Below, one piece after another: positions 46,958 to 58,700 of a stretch of 64,000 nucleotides of DNA. A program made the translations under genes and the position numbers. The stretch is from Diphasiastrum complanatum (taxonomy: Eukaryota > Streptophyta > Lycopodiopsida > Lycopodiales > Lycopodiaceae): positions 29,101,410 to 29,165,409 of the forward strand of contig CM055107.1 of the NCBI GenBank assembly GCA_029204225.1, read 5' to 3'. The notes under the pieces are model-generated. The model was not told where the DNA came from and searched no databases. It saw nothing but the letters and a program-made list of their open reading frames with translations. Every line of letters begins with the position of its first letter. Position 1 is the stretch's first letter.

Positions 46958-47840
46958 TTAGGTGTCGATATAGTGGTAGTTTACACTTGAATAGGTGTAG
47001 GGAATGCATTGAATGCTAGTAGTACCACGAATTTTGGCTCTCCTATATATGTACATATGGTTCTCATTCATTTCTAATGATGAATCAAGCTTTGATAAGG
47101 TCATAATGTCAAAATTGGATCTCATGATATTTTGCTTGTGATTGTATTCTTTCTCTAACATGAGATTGGTGTCTTTTTTCATACACTTGCATCTGGAGCA
47201 AATCACTTTATCTTTGTCTTCCTTTGCATCATTCATGCTTGAAGGCTAAAACGGTTGTTGCTGATTTGGACCTTTTTTCTTTGGATTCTTCAGGAATCTT
47301 TTCTTTGTACTCTTCTTGGCATAGAAAGCTTTCTCATTGTTGGAATGATCAGCTTGATTTCTTAGGAAGTCCTCTTCTTGTACAACTTTAACTGCTTTTT
47401 CAAAGTCAAGATGCAGAGTCCTACTTATAATAGTCCTTACTGCAGAATAAGTATTAGGCAGAGATCTCAGAATAAGTATTAGGGAGAGATCTCAAAAAAA
47501 TAGTATACTTTTGAGAATCTGAAATTTCATGCTCTCTTCCTACTAGCTTAAGAGATGAGAATAATGTTCTCAATTTCTTGACATGTGCATCTAAATCTTT
47601 TCCATCCCAAACAATATTGTAAAGTTGATTATGAAGATGTACAACTTCACCTTTAGATTTCTTTTCAAATCTAGATTGAATAGCATTCCATACTTCCCTG
47701 GCTTTAGAATATTTTGAAATATAAAGCAGCAAATCTTCAGACAAGGAAATGCTTATGATGACAAGAGCCTTGTTAGTAGATTCTAGAGAATCCCCAGATG
47801 TCGAGCTAAGCTGAAGACACAGAGTATCTCTCACCCATGA
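46958..47840 (-). pseudogene. copia gag fragment of another family
   Basis: On the minus strand it reads LLLYISKYSKAREVWNAIQ, RFEKKSKGEVVHLHNQLYNI and LRTLFSSLKLVGREHEISD, a UBN2-type gag. A basic stretch (AKKSTKKRFLKNPKKKGP) and a Cys-rich CSRCKCMKK piece follow that may be a decayed zinc knuckle. A stop separates the last two. No protease is seen downstream. Confidence 0.75.
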
Positions 47841-47879
47841 CCGAGGAGGTCTCGGAAGAAGGAGAGGAGAAGAAGTTGA

Positions 47880-48907
47880 GAGCCGAGCATGCCAAGACGA
47901 GAAATTACTAGCTAGGATGACAATGAGTTATCTATGTGATCCTACATGGTGTATCCCAGAGAAGGAACGACCATGTAGGAGCTAGTAATATTTCCTAAGC
48001 ATTGTAAATAAATGTAGACCCCCCTTAAGTAATTTAGAGTGAGCCACCTTTTGATGGTGATCTCTAGTGGAAGGGCAATTTCCACATGTGATTTCTAATT
48101 TGGTGAAATTGCCACTTGGGCTCCACATGGGCAGCCCTCTTGCTTATTTAAGGGACCCCCTCTCTTGTGAGGGAGCTTTGAATGTATTGTCAAGTTCTCT
48201 TGAGTAATAAAGAAGATCTTCCACGAGTTCTTGATGATTGCTAAGCTCCTTGTTCATGGCAATGTTCTTGAGTGAAGTTTCTATGAGCATGCTTTAATTT
48301 TCTTTGCGTTGTGGATTAACTAGGTTCTTGCTTACTCTCTTGTTTTAATTGTGGATTAGATTTCATTTCTTGTTTGTGGATTAATGTAGGAATCAGCATT
48401 CAAGTAAACTAAATAGGCTGGATTTGTGGTGTAGATCTTGCATATTTTCTTACATTCCAGTTCTTGATTGTTCTTGGGCATTCTAAGCATCAAGAGATGA
48501 GTGTTTCTTGATTCTTGGGCTGCAAGAATGTTGTTAGGAATCTAGTTTCTTGTTTCTTGTTTCTTGTTTCTTGTTTCTTGTTTCTTGTTGAGTAGTTTAA
48601 TCTTGTCATTGTTTTGTTCCCTGATTTGGTACATAGTTTGTAGAATTGCTCCCTGATTCAGAACGCTGATCTATTTGAGCTAGGACTGGTTGCATGGCTT
48701 GTTTATGCATGTAGCTAAGTAACGAATCCGTCTCTTCCCCACTGACAGACTGGAAAATACACGTTGTGATCTGAGAAATGCTTTTGTTTGGAAATTATTC
48801 TAACAAGAAGACCAGAATCGTAAAGAACCGTAACTAACAGAAGAACGAACAAAGAAGAGAAAAGAAGAAGAAACCATGTTCACATATTCAGTGGAAATTT
48901 GTGAACA
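47880..48907 (+). repeat. Ty3/gypsy LTR region
   Basis: It ends GTGAACA directly before a gypsy-type primer site. It contains a TTGAGTAATAAAG signal near 48199-48211 typical of the R region, and six units of TTTCTTG (48546-48587). The part around 48340-48520 recurs at 15990-16215. The left boundary is uncertain. Confidence 0.6.
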
Positions 48908-48925
48908 TTTGGCGCCATTCCCACA
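48908..48925 (+). promoter_or_regulatory. gypsy primer binding site
   Basis: TTTGGCGCCATTCCCACA, close to the TGGCGCCGTT type found after the 5' LTR of Athila- and Tat-like gypsy elements. Confidence 0.7.
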
Positions 48926-50406
48926 GCCACACAGACACTAAACTAAGCCAACATTGTCCAATTTGTGTTGCGAAACCACCGCTCTGATGTCTCCCACACA
49001 TCGCCTTACCGAGCTCGTCACTTTCATCTCAGCCGATGCACAGCTCCACTCTCGACCGAGGCTTCACGCTCCTATCCTAGCCGAGCTCCATGACTCACGT
49101 CTGGACCGGACGAAACTTTGTTTCATTCACCTATTGAAACTATCCACTCACTCTCGACAGAACCTACTCGCAATATCCTGTAAAGTCCAGAGTTAAATCT
49201 CAACCGATGCTCATCGATCAAATCTCACCCGAGCCTTTCCGTTGAAATCTCACCCAGAGCATTTGCTCTGATCTCAACCAACGCCTCGCGTCATATCTCG
49301 ATCGACGCCCTCGCGATAGATCTCGACCGATGCCCTCGTGTCAGATCTCGACCGACACCCTCGCGAGAGATCTCGACCGACACCCTCGCGTCAGATCTCG
49401 ACCAACACCCTCGCGTCAGATCTCGATCGACACCCTCGCGAGAGATCTTCACCGATGCCCTCGCGTCAGATCTCGACCGACGCCTCGCATCAGATCTTGA
49501 TCGATGCCCCGCGTCAGATCTCGACCGATGCCCTCACGTCAGATCTCGACCGACGCATAATCTCGGACCTCGACCGACGCATAATCTCAGATCTCAACCA
49601 ACCCTTGAACCATCGAGCCGTATTCAACCGCACTACAGCCATTGCGACCGCCTTCCAGCCATAGCGACCGCATTGATCCATAGTGACAACTCTTGCACCA
49701 TCGTCACTGCATTGAGCCGTAGGGACCGCATTCAACAGCACCTCAATTGAATCACCCTTTGCACCATAGCAACCGCAAACACACCGTATTCAACTGCCAC
49801 TCCCGTGAACCATCCCACCCGCACTCAACCGCAATCAACTTGCTTTCCAACCGCACTACACCCATTGCGACTGCATCGAACCCACTCACACCAGTAGCAA
49901 CCGCCTTGAGCCGTAGTCATTGCCAACAATAGCACTGCAGCTACCGTCAGGACCACAATTACACCACCTCCACTCTTACACCGGTAGCAACTGCCTCCCA
50001 GCTATTGCAACGACCATCTTAAACCGTAGCGACCGCAATCCACCGCAACCCACCGCAAACACACCAATTCAAACGCATCCACTGTTCCATCATTGCGGCC
50101 TCATTCAACTATCACCAAACAGCATTCCAACCCTATACACAGTTGCACCGTAGTGACCGCCATCACCGCACCAGATCGCAACTAACCGCCACAACCGCAT
50201 TCCAACTGCATAACCGTAACCCATAATAGACCGCATTCAACCGTTCCACCGCATTCAGCCATATCAACCACAAACTGGTCGCATTGCACTCGCATCCACC
50301 ATGGAACTGTAGCAACCGCATTCCGAACATACTATCCAACGAGTTAAGATACCAACGAGTCCAAGAGGCTGCATGTTTCCACATTTCTAAGGTACTTTAG
50401 AGTGTT
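48926..50406 (+). repeat. gypsy leader with two degenerate tandem arrays
   Basis: From about 49200 to 49600 a unit of roughly 27 bases (GATCTCGACCGACGCCCTCG with CGTCA) repeats about 14 times. From about 49600 to 50330 shorter units with ACCGCATTCAACC and CATAGCGACCGCA recur. Both are GC-rich compared with their surroundings. They separate the primer site from gag. Open frames here only mirror the repeats, so no gene is called. Confidence 0.75.
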
Positions 50407-51750
50407 ATGGATCGTGCTTACGATCCGAATTCCACCGAGGACTATCCACCAGAGATGGTCTCCCCATCCACCGAACAGGCTCGATTTAATCGATATTCCA
50501 GGATGAAATCCCAATTCCAAGAGTCATCCACCAACCCATTCGACAAATGGGAACCCATGCATTATGAAGCTCCATATGAACGACCACATTTTCATGCTGC
50601 CAAATCTTCACATGCACGAGCTCACTTAAACGGAGCTTTTGCAAATAATGTTCCATGTACTGAAAAACATACCCCAAAGCTAGATCTACCTAAGTATGAT
50701 GGTAACACTGATCCTCAAAGATTTCTTCAAGTCTTTGAGAATGCATGTGATGTCTATGGTGAGACATCACCAAATGCCATGGTACAGCTTTTTTCGATGA
50801 CCATGATCGATCGCGCATGAGAATGGTTTTTTAACCTTGATCGTGAAGATAAACGTGACTGGTCACTCTTGAAGGAGGCCTTTATCAAACGCTTCAAGCC
50901 ATTTCACTTGATAGAAAGTCCTTTTGTCAAGCTAAGTAGCATCAAAATGACAAAAGATGAGAAAATATGTGACTACATTGAACGATTTAAAAGATTAAAA
51001 AGTCAGATACAAGAGCAACCCACTGAGTCCATGCTCATAATTTGGTTCCTTGTTGGACTCCCATGATGGATACGACGTGAACTTCGTTCCAATGATGATA
51101 TACATCATTGAAACAAGCCATGTCTGATGCCATTTGGGAGGAAGACGAGGGCTCAGATGTCGATGAACCACGTGAACGGAGAGCACATCATGCTGTCCAA
51201 GAAGCTCGACCAAACGACGAAACTCGAGAACAGTTGTGAAAAACACAGATGGAGTTGCTTAACCAACAACAGCAACAATAGATGGAGAAACTCACGAAAG
51301 AGTTTCAAAACACTCTTAAGTCTATCCAGAGTTCGATGCCAGGTCAGTTACCCACTGGCCAAATCCACCATAGACGAGAGAACACATGGTGCCCTCACTG
51401 TCGAGGTGCACACACTGGCAATGAGTGCCCTTCATACCAACTAGTCCCAAATACTTTTTTGATCAAATGTGACATCTGCGACTTTATGGGGCATACATCT
51501 CTTTATTGTTATTATAACCCAAGGAACCAGCCTCAAAACCAGTCAGGGGGACATTATCAACCTCCTCGACAACCGTTTGTTTCACAGAACCACCACATGC
51601 ACTACTAACCACGAAACAACCAAGTCCATATACAAGAGTTGCCCAGACAACCTAGACATGAACCTCAACCACAGCTGGCGCTCTTAGGACCACCTCCAAG
51701 AGGACAACAAGATCTAGGAGCACAAAAACATAGAAATCTTCGAGAGTCTA
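50407..51750 (+). pseudogene. Ty3/gypsy gag with stops
   Basis: Begins MDRAYDPNSTEDYPPEMVS. The capsid domain (retrotransposon gag type) shows LDLPKYDGNTDPQRFLQVFE, then a stop at 50818, WSLLKEAFIKRFKPFHLIES, KMTKDEKICDYIERFKRLKS, and another stop at about 51064. Two zinc-binding pieces follow (CPHCRGAHTGNECPS and CDICDFMGHTSLYCYY), then a Pro/Gln-rich tail. At least three stops or frameshifts make it inactive. Protease and pol do not follow; copia sequence takes over near 51890. Confidence 0.88.
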
Positions 51751-51889
51751 CACAGACACATCTTGTTAAAAATTTCTACGATCACTCCTATCATCAAGAT
51801 ACAACACTTCCATCTATTAGTTCTCAACATTATCAAACAGACAACTCGTGCTTGTGCAAACGGGATGAGTATTCCACACCACAAGACTT

Positions 51890-53440
51890 CCAAGAAGCAT
51901 GGGAGATCCCTTCTCTCTATGAAGCACAAGATGTTTCTGCAAATCTTTTTCTTAGAGAGAAATTTTATTCATTCAAGATGTCTAAGAGTCAATCTATTTG
52001 TGATTACATTATTAGCCTCAAGGCATTAATAGATCAACTATCTACTATTGACTGTCCAATATCGGACAGTGATGCAATAATGACTTTATTATCTAGTCTT
52101 CCAGCATCTTATGAACACTTCAATATGTTCATTAGTTCTTAACCTGGCCTGACTCTTCAAAAGGTCACTTCTATTCTCATTCAAAAAGAGATTAGAAGAA
52201 AGATGTCAAACCTATCTACAAAAAACAAACGTCAAGCACTGTTGCAAATGATATACTATGGAAGATGAAAACTCTAACATTCTAGTTAGAGGAACGAGAA
52301 ATGGGTTTCTTTATGTCCTTTCTCTAACCTATGCTCTTGTTTCAAGTTAAAAAACCAGTTGTGATGAAAATAAACTAAGGCACTAGAGATTAGGCCACCT
52401 CAATATGAGGTCCATTAAGTATATGGTGTGCAATGATTTAGCTATTGGTCTTTCACTCCCTACATCTGCTGAATCTTTTGAATGTGAATTCTGCATATGC
52501 TAGAGGCAAGTTCACCAAAGGACAATCAATTAGATCTAGTAATATTCTTGAGTTGATACTAGTGACCTTTGTGGTCCTATGCAAACACCATCACATGGTG
52601 ATTCCCTCTACTTTATCACCTTCATTGATGACTATTTTAGATACACTTTTGTGATGTTTATTTAAAACAAAGATAAAGCATTTGGCTGCTTCCAAAAATT
52701 TAAAGATGCAATAGAAGTTCAGACATGAAGATAAAGAACCTAAGGTCAGATGGAGGGAGAAAGTATATCTCCACAACATTCAAAAATTTCCTCTTTGCAA
52801 ATGGTATTAAACAGCAATTTATTGTCAGTTATACACCACAACAAAATGGTATTGCAGAAAGGTCGAACACTTCTTGAAGCAACAAGGTCAATGCTAAATC
52901 ATGCAAACCTACCCAAGAAGTATTGGAGTGAAGCCATAGTCACTGCATGTTATGTGCATAATCTTTCAAACACAAAGGCAATCAACAATATAACTCTTCA
53001 TGAGGCCTACAATGGCAAGAAGCCAAACTTGAGCCATTTAAGAGTATTTAGATGCATATCTTATGCCAAAGTACCACATAAACTTAGAAAGAAGTTGGAT
53101 CCAACCTCTTGTAAGTGCATTTTCGTTGGCTACCTAAGTACAAGGCCTATAAGGTTCTTGATATTGACACTAGATCTATCATAATAAGCATAGATGTTAA
53201 ATTTTTTGAAACTCAGTTTCACGACTTCAAGCAGAAATTAGTATTTAATACTAATGATCCATTATGAATTTCTAATTCATCTCAATCTGCTATGTTCCAT
53301 CCTTCTTCAACACAAATGCAGACTGCTAATACAAATGTAGATAGAAGTCAACAAAATATCTTTGTACCAAGTCCAGTTACAAGGAGCATATCTCATAAAC
53401 AACCTGCACAGGCAGACATAAAAGATCTAAAATGATTATG
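51890..53440 (+). pseudogene. copia gag and integrase fragments
   Basis: Gag part: SLYEAQDVSANLFLREKFYS, SICDYIISLKALIDQL, MTLLSSLPASYEHFNMF, then a stop at 52141. This is the same family as the gag at 7051 and 9774. Pre-integrase (LGHLNMRSIKYM) and an integrase core with many breaks follow (FITFIDDYFRYTF, YTPQQNGIAER, PKKYWSEAIVTACYV, HLRVFRCISYAKVPHKLRKK). The end is an integrase-RT linker (VTRSISHKQPAQ). Reverse transcriptase is absent. Confidence 0.8.
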
Positions 53441-53632
53441 CCAACCCTCCACGAAAACATGCTCCACACGTGAAATTTACATATGTACATGAAATTACAA
53501 ATCAAGCTAGATTTTGCCTATTCTGCACACTCCTCAAAAACTAGCTTGACGAGATATTAGATCACACAAAAAACTTAAGATGATTCTTGAGTGAATTCTT
53601 TGGCATGGATATGATGTGAAAACCAGCCAATG

Positions 53633-54274
53633 TGTGAAAAAAACAAATCCAAATGACCTAATTATGCCCCTTGATCTTTGGTAAATTTGAAGAGCACATC
53701 TAGCTTCATTACAAATGTAAAAATCAGGCATCTACTACGCATAGAAGATGAAAAATCGATAAGAACTTGTCATAAACACTTAGATATGATAATTTATTAT
53801 TTATGTCCATACAACAACAGTGCTCACGCATGTGGATCCATAAACATAAGAAAAATAGCATTCTACACACAAAATCTCATTATATCATCACCAAGATGCA
53901 AAAATGGATGTAGAAACCCAAAAAAATATCTTCCATAAGCATGAATGAGAGAAGAATGAGAGACATGAATTTCTCCCACACTTTTATGCCTATCTATAAC
54001 AGCCTATTGACCTATTTTGACAAGCTTATCAACTTATGGAAGTTTCTAGAAACTTCTCCAGAAAGCTAAAAAACTTGACTAGATTCAATGTATCTCTACT
54101 AACGAATTAGAGTAGGTCTAAATTCGACTTTGTCAATATCTCTAGTTGTCAAAAATAGTAACAACACTATTTATAATCCTTATTGACATAAAGAAATGTA
54201 TCTCTAAGTTGAAAATTCACTTTGGCCTCCAAATTGCCAAATTAGACAACTTAACTATTTGACAATTTTTCACA
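53633..54274 (-). repeat. 3' LTR of a minus-strand copia element (642 bp)
   Basis: Bounded by TGTGAAAAA and TTTTTCACA, the same inverted ends and nearly the same length as the LTRs of the complete element, but diverged inside. It adjoins the complement of a polypurine tract (CTCCCTCTTC) at 54275. The 53441-53632 stretch on its low side is another LTR-like scrap (ending CTGCACA before CTCCTC at 53536), related to 4850-5000. Confidence 0.7.
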
Positions 54275-54506
54275 CTCCCTCTTCAACTAGTTTTACCACA
54301 CAACTTTGATCCAACTTCAGATTGATCTCCATCCTAAATATAAACCTCATTTCTATGGTTTTATAATAACTTTCATAATTGATATAAATAATAGTGTCCA
54401 TATTGGATGCTTCACTATTTCTTACATCAATTTTACATATGAAGATGTAACTAGAACATGAAGAACCAAATAGAATGTAAATGCAATGATTCCTCCATGC
54501 TTTCAC
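54275..54506 (-). pseudogene. copia polyprotein 3' end remnant
   Basis: Ends KLVEEGV with the stop in the LTR, exactly as in the complete element. The preceding text is degraded beyond recognition. Confidence 0.5.
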
Positions 54507-55731
54507 CTAAGAACTCTCTAAACAATGACGGAAAACAAACAATAGATGTGAGTAATCAACCAACACTTCTTCTTCTTTTTCTTTTTCTTTTTTTTTTTGG
54601 GGGGGGGGGGCGATTAGGGGTGTGCAAGGGACTTAAGACCCCAAAAAGGTGACAAAGGCCCCCAACCCTGACCAAAAAAGGAAAAATACACTGCAATCAG
54701 CCTCCTTTTAAATTTTTCATGGCTTACAGATCCTAAACAGATGATTAAAATGTTTTTTGCACAAAAGATAATGACTTTCTGTTAGCAACAATAAATGAAA
54801 TACTTTTTGTTCATTTTACATGCTGACTCAACCACTTTCATAACATATTTAACCTCCGAGCCTTGAATGAAAATGTAACTATCATTTGACACTTTGTTTT
54901 AAGTGATTAAAAGTTTGAGTTTTAAACATCTTAAAAGTTTGTACTAACATAGCAAACAACACACACGTTAGCAGCATTTGAGACATTTGAAACTTTCTTT
55001 GAGGCTTTTCAAGCATTTCAGTTTCAAATGTTTCAAGTGCTAAATTAGGTGGGTCTCATAGAGTTCAGGCTTTACTGTGAAACTAAAACAAAACCAAAGT
55101 CGCATTTGTTATTACTCGCAGATGTTTCAATTGAAGTAGTGCTTAAGGAAGTCTAGATATTGTTTGTTGTATGCAAAGTATAAGTTGGCTAAAGGAATTT
55201 TACAAAACAGGATTTTTCCTTATGATGATGAAGCTAATGCGTAGAATTTTTATTTAAGATCAACATTCATGTGCTATTTGCTCAAGTGCTGCATTTTACA
55301 CGCCTCTTCACATTTATCAATGTTTATCTATGCCTTCAATAGGTTAGTACTTAATACCAGCTAATAGATCAGTTACAATTTACTGGTTCAAATAATCAGA
55401 CAAGCAATCTACGTAACTTGATAACCAAGATGAGTGTAAAGAAACTTATTGTAATTAGAAAGACATTTTCAATATTCCCTCATGTGCCTTCATGAGCGTT
55501 TTGATATATTCCAATATTTCAAGCTTATTCATACAGCTCCATTATACAGATAAAAATTACAATTTTGATTGATCCTGATATTTATGCATAAAGAGCTGGT
55601 CCTTGAAAAAAGATAGACGCTTGGTAATTAAGCAGCAGCCAGTTCAAAGCAACTAGATGCGACAATCAAACAATCATCAATAGAACCTAAACTATTTTAT
55701 CAATATAGTCCTTCATGAATGTAAAATGGTT
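54507..55731. other. Intergenic flank of permease gene
   Basis: No gene seen. A pyrimidine tract with T runs switches to a run of about 12 G at 54572-54610. The region lies downstream of the minus-strand permease gene and should contain its 3' UTR. Confidence 0.5.
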
Positions 55732-58700
55732 TTACGGCTCATGATGGTCCAACCAGGATGACACAACCAGAACAGAACCAACTCCTGCTAAATTCGGTAT
55801 CCACACACCCAAACTTGGACTGATAACTCCTAACTGCACAAACCAAACAGTCTTTCAATAAAAGTTTAACAGAGACTTTTTATGTTTGCCGATGACTTAT
55901 TCAGAAAAAGAATATTAGAAGCATGTAGACATCTGGTGCTACTGGAATGTAACAATACAAATACTGAGTATTGTGTTTTCTATGTCTGCAACATAGATAA
56001 AGGAGGCATAGAGTTCAATTTGGGCTTATTTTGAAGATAAAACCTTCAAACAATATTTTCCAGCTGAGAACTTTGCTATAAATGTGGAAGAGAGAATTTT
56101 TACAACTGATGTTCACCAAACAAAGTCCTCAAGGAATTGCATAGCAGCAAACAAAATGTCAATCAGCAGATTTCGCTTGGTTATTTCAGATGCAGGCTCA
56201 CCATGGGAATCTAAAGTCAATAAAAAACTTGTATACTAAACACTCCAAAAATTATATTCCTGCTACAGTATGTGTCATCAGCAACAGAACGTGGGTAATC
56301 AACATACCTGTCCAACAAGTGAGCAAAAAACTGAAACCATGTAGTACCCAAAAATTATTGCCAATGTCAATCCAAAACCAGTCTGCAAATACCACATATA
56401 GATAATGAATGAATGATCTCTATATCAGAATCTACACTGGCAGCAAAGAATGTTTATGCTTCATTGTCAAAAAGAATATTGATAAACAAAACCTCTAGCA
56501 AATGGCTACCCTGTTCAGGTATTCCAGGATTACCAACATGAAAGCGGTTCAAACTTCAAAGAGAATTACTTTCTTTTGATCATGAGGAAGGATGAGGCTT
56601 GTCAAAGTCCCAACCAATCCAAATATAATGCATGCACAAGGCAATGCAAACCGTTGATGCAACTTTTCCTGATTGACCCAAACAAAGCCACAATAGTATC
56701 AAGACTTTGAGAATCGCCATATGAAGGTACAACAGCCAGATGCCACATGTCATTCCACAAGAAGCCAATCAGAAGTTAGACAAACATGCTCATTGATCAA
56801 CATTTGGCTTTTCATGATTTACATATATAACTCTTTAGCCACTAACTTTCATCTGGGAATAGTAACAGAACATTTGTACATATCAAGGTTTCAACTGATC
56901 ATGGTATAAAGCATACTACATAGTGCATCCATTCAATGGTAAGAAAACAATGTGTTACTTGCATTTGGTACACTGGGTGGTTCACTTGGGCAATCTCACT
57001 CACTTTGGAAACCTATAGTAGTCTTCCAGCAGTCTCATACATATGCTGTCTTTATAAGACCGCATTCATTAAAACTGCCCCTTAATGGTAACTTAGGCAG
57101 ACGGCACTCTTTAACAGGTTGCACATTCCCTACAGATGAGCATACCATCCAAGGTGTTACAAAATTTTCTAGATTCCTTCAGAATCTAGCTTTCTTTGAA
57201 GCGTTACAGAACAAATATGTTTTTTCTAGGAAGTGTAGCCTACAAGACCAATCAATGGAGTTACTCTAATTATGGTACCTCTGGAGGAAAATTGTTAACA
57301 TGTAACATGTTCTGATACAACTGCACAGTGATACAGCAAGGAAATAGAGGATTCTCTCAGTCAGGGAAAGGGAACAACAAGGCTAATTTATGTAGTAGTA
57401 CCAGCATACACCTTTGGGAACAAGGTTAATTTATGTCATAGTAGCTGTAATAGTATCAGCAAACACCTTTGCAAACTTCAACATTTATACTAGGAAATTT
57501 TGTGTAAGTTGCTGCTAATGAATTTAATATCATATCTATGGAAATTTGAATACTGGGCAATGTGATACTTCAAAGTCTGAGGAATATTTTGAGGCCATTT
57601 TTTCCTAGAACCACCAAGAAATATCCATCTGTAAGTCAGGTATAATATGGGTGTTTTCCATGATAACGTCTGCAAACCTTTCAACTTTCTTCTTCACCCT
57701 CAGCCGGAAGAAATTTCTATCGAGCCAAATCCATACTTCTCACCACAAAATCAGATTTGTTTCTTGTTTGAGGTATGTTCAGATTATCCCTGTTCATTTT
57801 TCAATCTAGTAGTAGCTAAATTTCTCTCCATGGTTTTATCCCTGTTCAATCTTCAATCTAATAGTAGTCAACTTTCTCTCCATGAGCCCCTTTTGAAAGG
57901 TGAGGAGGGTTTTCAACTTCTGAAACTTTTTGAAAGAAGATTCTACTTACTAGTTGTAGCTGTTCTCACCACTCGTACCATGTCATGCTCAGGAGCCGGT
58001 AACATAAGCAACTCAAGTCTATAAAAACTTCTGACACTCATAATTTGCAACACTCAAAGACCTAGGACTCAGCATTTTTAGCCTTTTATAGTAGCAGTGA
58101 ACATCAACAACTGAAGTGATTTTTTATTCGTATTCCAAGTTCCTTCTTAAAGGACTCTTTACTTATGTTCTGCATCAATTCTTCTCCTAAAAATCCACAG
58201 ATCATCCATTAGTTCTACAAACTTGTCGTCTGCTTCCCTAGCTACTTACACTTAGTGTCCACTTCTGTGTTCATCAACCACCTGTACAGACATCTCTGGA
58301 AATAATACTTATGTAATCAATCATAATAAAACCCTGACACAAGCTCTCTCTCACCTCTCACAAACTCAACTATTACAAACATCAAAATAACAGAGAATCG
58401 TGTGGCACAGGACTTCAAACCTTAATGCCCAGAAGCCCTCCTTGATTTAAACTTGCAACCTCCTAGGGGTTCGCTTGGAATAAGATTTTCCTTCACTCAT
58501 CATAAGCCTAGTAATTTTTCATATCTCCTCATGCATTGATTTGACTTGAAGCTTTTTAATATAGGCACGTCTGACTGCATGACGTTACTTCCCACCATGT
58601 TTTCAAAAACACCAAAAACATTTCTCTACAATATGAATGGATCATATGGTTATGGTTATGACTGAACAAAAACTTGTAAATCATTATGCTCTCCTACTAT

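Noticed and set aside
48546-48587. Six TTTCTTG units as a regulatory array
   Set aside because: A simple heptamer microsatellite inside an LTR; no evidence of function.
49338-49664. 108-codon Arg/Asp/Ser repeat protein
   Set aside because: It mirrors the 27-base tandem repeat in the gypsy leader; other frames are open as well for the same reason.
57647-58024. 125-codon plus-strand frame inside the permease intron
   Set aside because: No domain, no coding-like pattern, and it lies within a predicted intron of a better-supported gene on the other strand.
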